In this document: piece by piece, positions 1 to 8,063 of the stretch
Position numbering within the stretch: the stretch's first letter is position 1
How the letters are laid out: each line of letters starts with the position of its first letter
Assembly: GCA_020636195.1 (NCBI GenBank)
Contig: JACJYH010000002.1
Coordinates: forward strand, 186,001-250,000
Direction: 5' to 3'
Length of the DNA stretch: 64,000 nt
DNA from: Lewinellaceae bacterium
GTDB lineage: Bacteria; Bacteroidota; Bacteroidia; Chitinophagales; Saprospiraceae
Position numbers and translations under genes: made by a program
Notes under the pieces: model-generated
The model's input: only the letters and a program-made list of their open reading frames with translations
Databases searched by the model: none
Told to the model about the DNA's origin: nothing

Positions 1-60
1 GTAGCTCATATTGCAATTTTATTGCCGCAGAAGAAAGAATTGGACATCAAAATGAAGTGA
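1..60 (+). CDS. 3' end of an unidentified upstream gene
   Basis: Frame 1 is open from the window edge and ends with TGA at 58-60, encoding 19 residues that finish in a basic KKELDIKMK tail. The stop overlaps the GTG proposed as start of the next gene (GTGA), which suggests translational coupling in one operon. DUF420 genes often follow cytochrome oxidase or SCO genes, so a respiratory gene is a reasonable guess. The visible residues are too few to identify a family. Confidence 0.5.
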   Translation, partial: VAHIAILLPQKKELDIKMK

Positions 61-650
61 TTGAACAGTTTTTCTATCAATCTCCGTATTTCAAAAAAGA
101 TTTTATGAAACCAGAAAATAAAATTAGCCCAGTTCCGCCTAATGCTAAATTGCTCAACTCTATTGCATCGGTGTTGTCTGTGATAGTTCTATCCACAGTA
201 TTATTGATGCGCAGAGTAAAAATAGATGTTGATTTTGATTTATCATTTCTTCCGACCATACATGCTTTACTGAATACAGGTGTAGCTATTTGCCTTGGCA
301 TTGCCATATACTATATAAAGCGAAAAAACATCAATATGCATCGAACATTCATCTATATGTCGATGATATTGTCCTTTTTGTTTCTTTTGAGTTATGTGAT
401 GTACCATTTCACAACAGAAGAAGTGAAATATTGTCATGAAGGTGGGATCAGATACGTGTACTTTTTTATTTTGATTACGCATATAGCTTTGGCAGGACTG
501 ACGTTTCCATTTATTTTATTTACCTTTGTGAGAGGATATACTGGTCAGGTAGAAGCGCACAGGAGGATGGCGAAATGGGTATATCCATTTTGGATGTACG
601 TAGCTTTGACTGGCCCAATTGTGTATCTCATGCTAAAATCTTGTATGTAA
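57..650 (+). CDS. DUF420 family membrane protein
   Basis: The 197-residue product has five strongly hydrophobic segments (about residues 28-50, 67-90, 96-119, 135-160 and 171-194) with conserved-looking histidines at or near helix ends. This is the architecture of the DUF420 family, whose members lie beside cytochrome c oxidase assembly genes. Its biochemical role is unknown, but a function in respiratory membrane assembly fits the family. The GTG at 57 overlaps the upstream stop. An in-frame ATG at 105 would give 181 residues and keep all membrane segments, so the start is uncertain. A small membrane gene follows 18 bp downstream. Confidence 0.75.
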   Translation: MIEQFFYQSPYFKKDFMKPENKISPVPPNAKLLNSIASVLSVIVLSTVLLMRRVKIDVDFDLSFLPTIHALLNTGVAICLGIAIYYIKRKNINMHRTFIYMSMILSFLFLLSYVMYHFTTEEVKYCHEGGIRYVYFFILITHIALAGLTFPFILFTFVRGYTGQVEAHRRMAKWVYPFWMYVALTGPIVYLMLKSCM

Positions 651-668
651 TCTTATAATATTTGTGAT

Positions 669-953
669 ATGACTAAAAAGATAGCCAAACATACTTCAAT
701 AGTTATTTTAGTGCTATTGGTTTTTGGGTTCATCATTTTTACATCATCGACTCTATCTGCACAATGTCCTATGTGTAAAATGGCGGCAGAATCAAATTTA
801 AAGGATGGAGGTTCTGCAGGAAAGGGGTTGAATTTTGGTATTTTATACATGCTGTTGCTGCCTTACATTCTAGTATTTACACTGGGAATGATTTGGCGAA
901 GAAACAGCAAGAATATTGATAAATCTACTGAACCAAACTCACGAATTGTTTAG
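669..953 (+). CDS. Small membrane protein with a CPMCKM motif
   Basis: This 94-residue protein has a hydrophobic N-terminal segment (about residues 10-31, possibly a cleaved signal ending SAQ). A Cys-Pro-Met-Cys-Lys-Met motif follows at once (about 33-38). Next come a Gly/Ser-rich stretch (DGGSAGKG) and a second membrane segment (about 55-75) with a basic tail. The thiol/Met motif faces the periplasm in the predicted topology and looks suited to soft-metal binding, for example copper. That would fit the preceding DUF420 gene and a cytochrome oxidase context, but the function is inferred. The gene starts 18 bp after the DUF420 stop and is probably cotranscribed. Confidence 0.65.
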   Translation: MTKKIAKHTSIVILVLLVFGFIIFTSSTLSAQCPMCKMAAESNLKDGGSAGKGLNFGILYMLLLPYILVFTLGMIWRRNSKNIDKSTEPNSRIV

Positions 954-1114
954 GATTTTTATCAAAGCTAATTTGTTATTTATAGTTCGCAATAGTAACG
1001 TAAGTATTAAAAATAAATACCTTAGAACTTATTAATTCCATTTGTTGTTTATGTACAATAATTTTCAGTATTTCAATTAACTGATTTTTATTTTTTAAAT
1101 TCTTATTCATTTTC

Positions 1115-1462
1115 ATGTTATTACATATACATAAATCTAAAATACATCGTGTAAAAGTCACTGAAGCCAATCTCAATTATGTTGGATCAGTCACCATTGA
1201 CGAGGATTTGATGGATGCAGCAAACCTATATGAGAACGAAAAAGTTCAGATCGTTAACAATAATAATGGGGAGCGGATCGAGACCTATGTGATCAAAGGT
1301 GAAAGAGGTTCCGGATGTATTTGCTTGAATGGTGCGGCTGCGAGAAGGGCAGAAGTTGGTGACGTTGTGATTATCATAAGCTATTGCCTAATAAGTCCTG
1401 AGGAGGCAAAAACCCACAAGCCTATTACCATTTTCCCTGACGAAAATAATATGGTTAACTAA
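1115..1462 (+). CDS. panD: Aspartate 1-decarboxylase
   Basis: PanD decarboxylates L-aspartate to beta-alanine for pantothenate and coenzyme A synthesis in the cytoplasm. The 115-residue product matches the family's usual length. It shows the N-terminal HRVKVT region, the self-cleavage site Gly24-Ser25 (Y-V-G-S) that yields the pyruvoyl cofactor on the new alpha chain, and the NGAAARRAEVGDVVIIISY core. The ATG at 1115 places the Gly-Ser site at the canonical position 24/25. The next gene begins 17 bp downstream, so panD may head a short operon with the membrane protein and rfaE2. Confidence 0.95.
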   Translation: MLLHIHKSKIHRVKVTEANLNYVGSVTIDEDLMDAANLYENEKVQIVNNNNGERIETYVIKGERGSGCICLNGAAARRAEVGDVVIIISYCLISPEEAKTHKPITIFPDENNMVN

Positions 1463-1479
1463 GCAGCCAATATAGGTAT

Positions 1480-2535
1480 ATGCAAATGCCAAAAATTATG
1501 AGAAAGGCGATCCATATTATTGGATTCTTTGCATTTGGATTTTTCATTATTGGGTTGGTATATAATAAGCAAAATAAAGCCTACCAAGCTGAATGTCAGC
1601 TAAAAGGTATGGCTGGAGATTGCTCTTTGCTGCATAAAATATTCGAAGATTTCAGTAATGCTAACTACATGTGGTTAGTCATTCCTGTGATATTATTTAT
1701 GATTTCCAACTGGTTTAGAGCACTGCGATGGAAGATGCTTCTCAATGCTTTGGGTTACTATCCGAAGATGTATAACTTGTTTGGTACAGTGATGATCAAC
1801 TACCTAACAAACTTAGGCATACCGCGATCTGGTGAAATTATAAGAGGCGGATTGATCTCTAAGTATGAAAATATTCCCGTTGAAAAAGCTTTAGGTACCA
1901 TAGTAACGGATAGAGTGTTTGATGTTATCATGCTATTGATAACTTTTTGCATTGCTCTAGTGGTGGGTGGTAATAGATTTATTCAGTATCTAAACTCAAA
2001 TATGGACTTGACACCACTATTGGCAAAAATAATGGGAAATACATGGTTGATAGTCTTTTTAATTTTAGGCTTGATTGGTCTTGGGTTGTACTTCCACTTT
2101 TATAAGGAATTCATAAGAAAAAGTCGATTGGTCAAAAAACTGAATGATGTAGTGCATGGCTTTTGGCAAGGGGTGAAAAGTGTGAAATATGTATCTTCTA
2201 TACCGCTTTTTGTATTTTATACAGTAGGCATTTGGGGATTATATTATTTGATGTTGTATGTGGGTTTCTTTGCTTTCGAACCAACATCTCACTTGGGTTG
2301 GGATGCAGGGCTACTGGTTTTTGTTTTCGGTAGTTTGGGAATAGTAATCCCAACACCGGGTGGCATGGGGAGCTATCATTTTCTTGTTGGTGAAGCACTG
2401 GCAATGTACGGAATTTCAGGCGCGGATGGCTTTTCTTTTGCCAATCTAATTTATTTTTCATTGACGATTTTTGCTACCTTGCTCTTCGGTAGCATTAGTG
2501 CTCTTGCACTACCAATATTGAATAAGGATACATAG
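1480..2535 (+). CDS. YbhN/AglD-like flippase-domain membrane protein
   Basis: This 351-residue integral membrane protein has about eight hydrophobic segments. It carries hallmarks of the lysylphosphatidylglycerol-synthase transmembrane (UPF0104) superfamily: NWFRALRWKMLL near residue 71, NLGIPRSGEIIRGGLIS near 110, GTIVTDRVFDVIMLL near 138, and PTPGGMGSYHFLVGEAL in the C-terminal third. Members are proposed to act on lipid or lipid-linked substrates in the inner membrane; the substrate here is unknown. Alternative ATGs at 1486 and 1498 would only trim the N-terminus. rfaE2 starts 2 bp after the stop, a tight pairing that hints at envelope glycolipid biosynthesis. Confidence 0.8.
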   Translation: MQMPKIMRKAIHIIGFFAFGFFIIGLVYNKQNKAYQAECQLKGMAGDCSLLHKIFEDFSNANYMWLVIPVILFMISNWFRALRWKMLLNALGYYPKMYNLFGTVMINYLTNLGIPRSGEIIRGGLISKYENIPVEKALGTIVTDRVFDVIMLLITFCIALVVGGNRFIQYLNSNMDLTPLLAKIMGNTWLIVFLILGLIGLGLYFHFYKEFIRKSRLVKKLNDVVHGFWQGVKSVKYVSSIPLFVFYTVGIWGLYYLMLYVGFFAFEPTSHLGWDAGLLVFVFGSLGIVIPTPGGMGSYHFLVGEALAMYGISGADGFSFANLIYFSLTIFATLLFGSISALALPILNKDT

Positions 2536-2537
2536 AT

Positions 2538-3020
2538 ATGCGCATCGTTGATAAAATTTATGGAGATTTTGATTCCGCAATGATAACCATTGAATCATGG
2601 AAGTCTGATGGTCAAACCCTTGTTTTTACAAACGGTTGTTTTGATATCCTACATGTAGGACATGTGATGTATTTGGAGGAGGCATCAAAATTAGGATCAA
2701 AACTTATTGCGGCACTCAATACGGACAGATCTGTCAGAAACTTGAAGGGTTCAGAACGCCCGTTAAATACGTTGGCGGACAGGATGAAGGTTATCGCTGC
2801 TTTAACTTCTACTGATATGGTGTTATCTTTTGATCAAGAAACACCATATGATTTAATCAAGGCAATCCTTCCTGATGTTTTGGTCAAAGGTGGAGACTGG
2901 CCAATTGATAAGATTGTGGGAAATGATATCGTTATTCAGACAGGAGGAAAGGTAGTTTCGTTACCATTTTCTGAAGGATTTTCTACTACTGCATTAGTGG
3001 AAAAAATAAAATCCTTATAA
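2538..3020 (+). CDS. rfaE2: D-glycero-beta-D-manno-heptose 1-phosphate adenylyltransferase (RfaE2 type)
   Basis: This 160-residue nucleotidyltransferase has the cytidylyltransferase-fold signature TNGCFDILHVGHVMYLE, with HVGH at residues 39-42. Downstream elements LNTDRSVRNLKG and PDVLVKGGDW are typical of the adenylyltransferase half of HldE/RfaE. In the family this step activates heptose-1-phosphate with ATP for lipopolysaccharide inner-core synthesis. No kinase domain is fused, so it is the stand-alone form. It directly follows the YbhN-like gene and converges on the DUF4837 gene with a 23-bp gap lacking an obvious hairpin. Confidence 0.9.
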   Translation: MRIVDKIYGDFDSAMITIESWKSDGQTLVFTNGCFDILHVGHVMYLEEASKLGSKLIAALNTDRSVRNLKGSERPLNTLADRMKVIAALTSTDMVLSFDQETPYDLIKAILPDVLVKGGDWPIDKIVGNDIVIQTGGKVVSLPFSEGFSTTALVEKIKSL

Positions 3021-3043
3021 ACCCATCCATTTCTTAAAAGTAA

Positions 3044-4138
3044 TTACTTACCTCCAAGACTAGGGAGCGAAAGTGTTTTAACTATGCAATCTAACTTTTG
3101 GACTAAATCTCTTTTGTCTTCTCCAGGAGCGTAAACAAAGGTATCAATGAAAATCATTTCACCTTTCGGTTTGTTATAAACAGCATACGAAACATATGGG
3201 CCTCCCATAAAATCATTTTCCGTTTCCCATATACCTCTGATCTCCCTCATAAATATACCATTATGTGTGTAAGTATAATCCAAAGTGGGTAAATCCTTGG
3301 TGTTTGTAGTCATATAAGCATTGGGTTGTCCTGTTGTAATATATTTTTTGCCATACCGATTTCTGAGTGCTATAAGGCTATCTACAGACCATTGACTTTC
3401 ATTTTTATACGGAAATTTTTGAATAACGATGCTCTGATTCACAATTTTATTATCGTATCGCAACCATAAAAAGTTGTCTTCTTCTATGGCTTTTACATAT
3501 AGTTTTGGAATTTGAATATTGAATCCAAATTTTTCTAAAATGACGGATTCCATTTCAGTGTTTTCACCGTCATTTCCAAATACAGAAGATTTTAGGTTTT
3601 CATAATCATGGGCATTTATCTTTTGAGCTATGGTATTAAATCTCATCGTTAAGGCATTTTCGATAGACTTTTGGTCTTTGCCAAAAACATAAATGATGAG
3701 TTGCCCCTTAGCCCATTTATCCAAACCAAAGGTAAGATTGAAAGATGTATCAGATTTTGCCCTCTTTATTTTCTCTTCACCCAAGTCTGCTCGTACCATC
3801 TTTGTGACTTGGGATGCAGTATCTGATAAGTTTGCTACGAGAAGAAAGGTTCTACGCTCATACATATACTTTATGCCGAGTAATTCTTGATATGAAATGA
3901 CCTTGACATCAAATATAGGCTCCACTGCTGGTAAAACAGGATATGGCGCTTCAAAAATGGTTGCAATAGTGTCGATCAATTTTCTAGATGATGTAGTATC
4001 ATCCACCACTAAAGTCATTCCATTGATTTTACCCATGGCCAATGGTTTTGATACCAACCCGGGCACTTTTGATTGGCAGCCATTTAAGATGAATAAGCCA
4101 CCGAAAACAAATGATAAAAATAAATGGTATGATTTCAT
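3044..4138 (-). CDS. DUF4837 family lipoprotein
   Basis: From the ATG at 4138 the product is 364 residues and begins with a lipoprotein signal peptide whose lipobox ends LNGC (Cys21). A longer frame to 4180 would place 14 extra polar residues before the signal, so the inner ATG is preferred. The mature part has no membrane segment and resembles DUF4837, a Bacteroidota family of uncharacterised envelope lipoproteins. The gene stands alone on the minus strand between rfaE2 and acpP. Confidence 0.75.
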   Translation of the reverse strand: MKSYHLFLSFVFGGLFILNGCQSKVPGLVSKPLAMGKINGMTLVVDDTTSSRKLIDTIATIFEAPYPVLPAVEPIFDVKVISYQELLGIKYMYERRTFLLVANLSDTASQVTKMVRADLGEEKIKRAKSDTSFNLTFGLDKWAKGQLIIYVFGKDQKSIENALTMRFNTIAQKINAHDYENLKSSVFGNDGENTEMESVILEKFGFNIQIPKLYVKAIEEDNFLWLRYDNKIVNQSIVIQKFPYKNESQWSVDSLIALRNRYGKKYITTGQPNAYMTTNTKDLPTLDYTYTHNGIFMREIRGIWETENDFMGGPYVSYAVYNKPKGEMIFIDTFVYAPGEDKRDLVQKLDCIVKTLSLPSLGGK

Positions 4139-4406
4139 GCTTGAATAACTTGAACACTGTTTATGATGCAAATATATCAAAATATGGTGTGATAATGATG
4201 TATAGTGTTTAAAACAATGTCCGCAGAAGTGTGAACGTTTAAATAATCAGGGCAAGAGCTAAATATTTGATAAAATCCTATAGATTTCAATTAGTGTGTA
4301 TAACATGTTATAAATATTTTAATATCAAAATAAATTGTTAAATATTTGCTTGTACGATATCAAGTGACTTATTTTGCGTCTTATTCTTATTTAAATTTAA
4401 ATAAAC

Positions 4407-4646
4407 ATGTCACAAGAAGTTGCAGAAAAAGTAAAGAAAATAATCATGGACAAGCTTGGAGTCGATGAGTCTGAGGTTACCAATGAGGCGAGCATCACCA
4501 ATGATCTTGGTGCAGATTCATTAGATACTGTCGAATTGATTATGGAATTTGAAAGGGAGTTTGATGTCACTATTCCGGATGATCAAGCAGAGAAAATACA
4601 AACGGTTGGACAAGCTATCGATTATATCGTAGCAAGCCAATCATAG
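4407..4646 (+). CDS. acpP: Acyl carrier protein
   Basis: The 79-residue, highly acidic product carries the phosphopantetheine attachment motif GADSLDTVELIMEFE (Ser at about residue 37) and matches canonical AcpP throughout. It shuttles acyl chains during fatty acid synthesis. A strong stem-loop terminator follows 24 bp after the stop, and fabF starts about 190 bp downstream. This allows acpP to be expressed separately from, and probably more strongly than, fabF. Confidence 0.97.
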   Translation: MSQEVAEKVKKIIMDKLGVDESEVTNEASITNDLGADSLDTVELIMEFEREFDVTIPDDQAEKIQTVGQAIDYIVASQS

Positions 4647-4669
4647 TTTTATCTTAAAAATGGAAAATG

Positions 4670-4703
4670 AATCCATCAAACTTCACAGTTTGGTGGATTT
4701 TTT
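4670..4703 (+). terminator. Terminator after acpP
   Basis: A 13-bp stem (AATCCATCAAACT pairing with AGTTTGGTGGATT, including one G-T pair) encloses a 4-nt loop and is followed by a T6 run. It lies between acpP and fabF, so it probably sets the level of readthrough into fabF. Confidence 0.8.
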
Positions 4704-4838
4704 ATTTAATAAAATGCTGTTTGATCTATAAAATGGCGTTTACGCTCACAAAATGAAATAAGAAATATAGATTATTGATATAAAATTTGGGACTAAGGAA
4801 AAAAATTAAGAATTTTGACCCTTACTTATCTAACCCAT

Positions 4839-6086
4839 ATGCGACGAGTAGTAATCACAGGAATTGGGGCCTTAACACCAATCGGAAATACACTTTCTGA
4901 ATACATTCACGGTCTAAAAACTGGTATAAGTGGTGCCGGCCCAATCACGAAGTTTGATGCATCTAGATTCAAAGTGAGATTTGCATGTGAACTAAAAGGA
5001 TTCAATGTAGAAGACTTCATACCTCGCAAGGATGCCCGACGTTTGGATTCGTTCGCACAATATGCTATGGTGGCGGCTGATGAAGCATTTCAAATGTCAG
5101 GATTGGATGTAAATCAAATTGATCTGGATCGTGCCGGTGTAGTTTGGGGTACGGGAATTGGTGGATTTGAGACCATTGAAGCGGACATTACTGAAGCTGC
5201 TCTGTGGAATGGTGATCCCCGATATAGTCCGTTTTTGATTCCAAAACTTATAGGAGACATTGCTCCAGGCCATATATCTATAAAATATGGATTCAGAGGA
5301 GTGAATTATGGTACCGTATCCGCTTGTGCTTCGAGTACGCACGCCATCATTTCATCCTTTGATTACATCAGATTGGGTAAAGCGGATATCATGATCACAG
5401 GAGGATCAGAAGCTGCGGTGACAAAGGCGAGCGTTGGCGGTTTTTCTGCCATGAAAGCTATGTCAGAAAGGAATGATGATCCTATGACTGCTTCGAGACC
5501 ATTTGATGTGGATCGTGATGGATTTGTATTAGGTGAAGGCGCAGGGGCGCTCATACTAGAAGAATTAGGTCATGCAAAGAGAAGAGGGGCAACCATCTAT
5601 GGAGAAGTCGTTGGTGGTGGCATGACAGCTGACGCATACCACATGACAGCGCCGCATCCTGAAGGATTAGGAGCAAGAAACGTGATGAAACTCGCAATGC
5701 AAGATGCGGGTATGCAACCGGAAGAATTAGATTACATCAATGTCCATGGAACATCTACACCATTGGGAGATATAGCTGAAGTAAAAGCTATCAAAGCATT
5801 GTTCGGGGATCATGCGTATAAGATGAATATTTCTTCTACCAAATCTATGACAGGTCACCTATTGGGTGGAGCAGGTGCCATTGAAGCAATTGCATGTGTG
5901 ATAGCCATCAATGAAAATTTTATTCCACCTACAATCAACCATTTCAATGATGACCCTGAAATAGACTCGAAATTGAATTTTACTTTCAACGAGGCACAAG
6001 AAAGGACAATCAATGCTGCCCTTAGCAATACTTTTGGTTTTGGGGGGCATAATGCATCACTTATAGTGAAAAGATTTAAAGAGTAG
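4839..6086 (+). CDS. fabF: Beta-ketoacyl-ACP synthase II
   Basis: FabF condenses malonyl-ACP with acyl-ACP during chain elongation. From the ATG at 4839 the product is 415 residues, the family's usual size, and begins MRRVVITGIG as expected. An in-frame start at 4815 would add eight atypical residues. The catalytic triad is visible: Cys163 in SACASS, His303 in VHGTSTPLGD and His340 in KSMTGHLLGG. The C-terminal NTFGFGGHNASL motif is intact. The stop overlaps the GTG start of rnc by one base, so the two are translationally coupled, a common acpP-fabF-rnc arrangement. Confidence 0.96.
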   Translation: MRRVVITGIGALTPIGNTLSEYIHGLKTGISGAGPITKFDASRFKVRFACELKGFNVEDFIPRKDARRLDSFAQYAMVAADEAFQMSGLDVNQIDLDRAGVVWGTGIGGFETIEADITEAALWNGDPRYSPFLIPKLIGDIAPGHISIKYGFRGVNYGTVSACASSTHAIISSFDYIRLGKADIMITGGSEAAVTKASVGGFSAMKAMSERNDDPMTASRPFDVDRDGFVLGEGAGALILEELGHAKRRGATIYGEVVGGGMTADAYHMTAPHPEGLGARNVMKLAMQDAGMQPEELDYINVHGTSTPLGDIAEVKAIKALFGDHAYKMNISSTKSMTGHLLGGAGAIEAIACVIAINENFIPPTINHFNDDPEIDSKLNFTFNEAQERTINAALSNTFGFGGHNASLIVKRFKE

Positions 6087-6817
6087 TGGTAAGTATACTT
6101 CGAAAATTTTATAACATTTATGTTTCTGATGATAAGGATTTGGCACTAAGGCTGAAACCTATTTTGGGATTTACACCATCTCGACTGAATTTGTTTAAAA
6201 CGGCTTTTTACCATAAATCTATGACGAATGAAACGCCGGGAAAAGCAACAAATGAACGTCTTGAATACCTTGGAGATGCCATCCTTTCTACTATCGTGGC
6301 AGAGTACTTGTTCAAGAAGTATCCAAATAAAGACGAAGGATTCCTGACTAAAATGCGGTCCAAAATTGTAAAGCGTCAGACCTTGAATCAGATTGCTGAT
6401 AACATGGGTTTGGATGTTATTTTAGCGGACTACAGTATGGGAAAAATGAGCAGTGCTATGTTGGGAAATGCTTTAGAAGCATTGGTAGGTGCTATTTACA
6501 TAGAATTTGGATATGAAAAAACCAAGAATTATGTTATTAGAAATATTTTGATGAAATATTTGGATATCAATGAGTTAGAGACAAAAGATGACAATCATAA
6601 GTCTCAGTTGTTGGAGTATTGTCAAAAACATGGAAGAGAAATTCAATTCATTACATTATCAAAATTCAAGTTGGACAAAAGAGATTGTTTTAAAGTCGCA
6701 GTTTTAATAGATGGAAGTGAAATGGCTACAGCTGAAGATTTCAATAAAAAATCAGCGGAACAAAGTGCTGCATTGAAGGTACTTTCTACGCTGGATATGC
6801 ACGCTTACTCAAACTGA
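6086..6817 (+). CDS. rnc: Ribonuclease III
   Basis: The 243-residue double-strand-specific endoribonuclease processes rRNA precursors and structured RNAs. The signature ERLEYLGDAIL (residues 57-67) and the second acidic patch in GNALEALVGAIYIEFG form the RNase III catalytic domain. A double-stranded-RNA-binding domain fills the C-terminal part from about residue 168. The GTG start shares one base with the fabF stop. The ydjM-like gene begins 3 bp after the stop. Confidence 0.95.
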   Translation: MVSILRKFYNIYVSDDKDLALRLKPILGFTPSRLNLFKTAFYHKSMTNETPGKATNERLEYLGDAILSTIVAEYLFKKYPNKDEGFLTKMRSKIVKRQTLNQIADNMGLDVILADYSMGKMSSAMLGNALEALVGAIYIEFGYEKTKNYVIRNILMKYLDINELETKDDNHKSQLLEYCQKHGREIQFITLSKFKLDKRDCFKVAVLIDGSEMATAEDFNKKSAEQSAALKVLSTLDMHAYSN

Positions 6818-6820
6818 TTC

Positions 6821-8023
6821 ATGGATTCACTATCTCAAATTGTTTTGGGTGCTGCGGTCAGCGAAGCGGCTTTAGGAAAGAAAGTAGGCAATAGAGCGAT
6901 TGTTTGGGGTGCCATTGCCGGAACGATTCCTGATTTAGATGTGATTTCAAATAAAATTTTACCAAAGATAGATGCGTTAGCCTTTCATAGAGGGCCAACA
7001 CATGGTATTGGTTTTAGCGTGGTTTTTGCTTTGGTAATGGGAGTTTGTGTCCATTATCTTTATAGATATAAACATCACAAATATGTGGGTTTGATCAGTT
7101 GGTTGGTTTTGATTTGGGGTGTTGTATTTGCATTGATGACAATTCTGAAGCTGAGTTTTATTGGCGTCGGAATTTCACTTTTAATCGCTATTGGACTTTC
7201 CTATTTTGTGTACAAAAGATACCATAGGGCATCTTATACCACGCCGCATGCTTCTATTGCGGCATGGAGTTTTATGTTTTTTTTAGCTCTTTTTACACAT
7301 CCGATTTTAGATACATTTACCACTTATGGAACTCGGCTTTTTTGGCCGTTTACCAACATTAGGTACACCTTAAGTTCTGTGAGTATCGTAGATCCACTTT
7401 ATACTGTACCTTTTTTGGTTTGTCTCATTATTGTTATACTCTCAAGAAAGGGAAGTTATGGGAGAAAATTTTGGAATACAACAGGTTTGTATTTAAGTAG
7501 TTTTTATTTATTGTTTACAGTGTTTAATAAAACGCGAATAAATACTATTTTTGAAAATTCACTCTCAAAAAATGAGTTGACTTATACAAAATATATGACA
7601 TCACCCACGATATTCAACAATATTTTGTGGTTTGGCATTGCTGAGACAGATAGCACATTTGTGTTTGGACAGTATTCATTTCTTGATAAAGAAAAGGAAT
7701 TCAAACTGCATTCTATTCCCAAAACATCTCCAACCTTGTCTAAAACATATCAAGATGACAAGACTTTTAAGACATTGATGTGGTTCAGTGATGGATATGC
7801 CCTTATGAAACCCGAAGAGGATTCTGATAATTTTGAATATAAAGATTTGCGGTTTGGTACCTTCAGAATGAATAATAATAACGAGGATGAATTCGTTTTC
7901 AGGTTTTTGCTAAAACCTGTTGGAGACCATCATTTAGAGATGCTCGAAGAAGGTGGAAGACCCAAGGGCGGCAATATAAAGGAAGCCTTAGGTGTACTCA
8001 TTAAGAGAATTCAAGGCATCTAA
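6821..8023 (+). CDS. YdjM-like membrane-bound metal-dependent hydrolase
   Basis: This 400-residue protein belongs to the YdjM family (LexA-binding, inner-membrane-bound putative hydrolase). The N-terminus MDSLSQIVLGAAVSEAALG, the GTIPDLDVI acidic motif, FHRGPTHG (about residues 55-62) and HPILDTFTTYGTRLFWPF are the conserved putative metal-binding elements. Several membrane segments lie between about residues 60 and 230, and the C-terminal 170 residues are soluble. The substrate is unknown. It sits between rnc and uvrA in a run of plus-strand genes. Confidence 0.8.
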   Translation: MDSLSQIVLGAAVSEAALGKKVGNRAIVWGAIAGTIPDLDVISNKILPKIDALAFHRGPTHGIGFSVVFALVMGVCVHYLYRYKHHKYVGLISWLVLIWGVVFALMTILKLSFIGVGISLLIAIGLSYFVYKRYHRASYTTPHASIAAWSFMFFLALFTHPILDTFTTYGTRLFWPFTNIRYTLSSVSIVDPLYTVPFLVCLIIVILSRKGSYGRKFWNTTGLYLSSFYLLFTVFNKTRINTIFENSLSKNELTYTKYMTSPTIFNNILWFGIAETDSTFVFGQYSFLDKEKEFKLHSIPKTSPTLSKTYQDDKTFKTLMWFSDGYALMKPEEDSDNFEYKDLRFGTFRMNNNNEDEFVFRFLLKPVGDHHLEMLEEGGRPKGGNIKEALGVLIKRIQGI

Positions 8024-8063
8024 TCCATTACAGGAATTGCCCTAAGTTTTAATCAATCAATTC

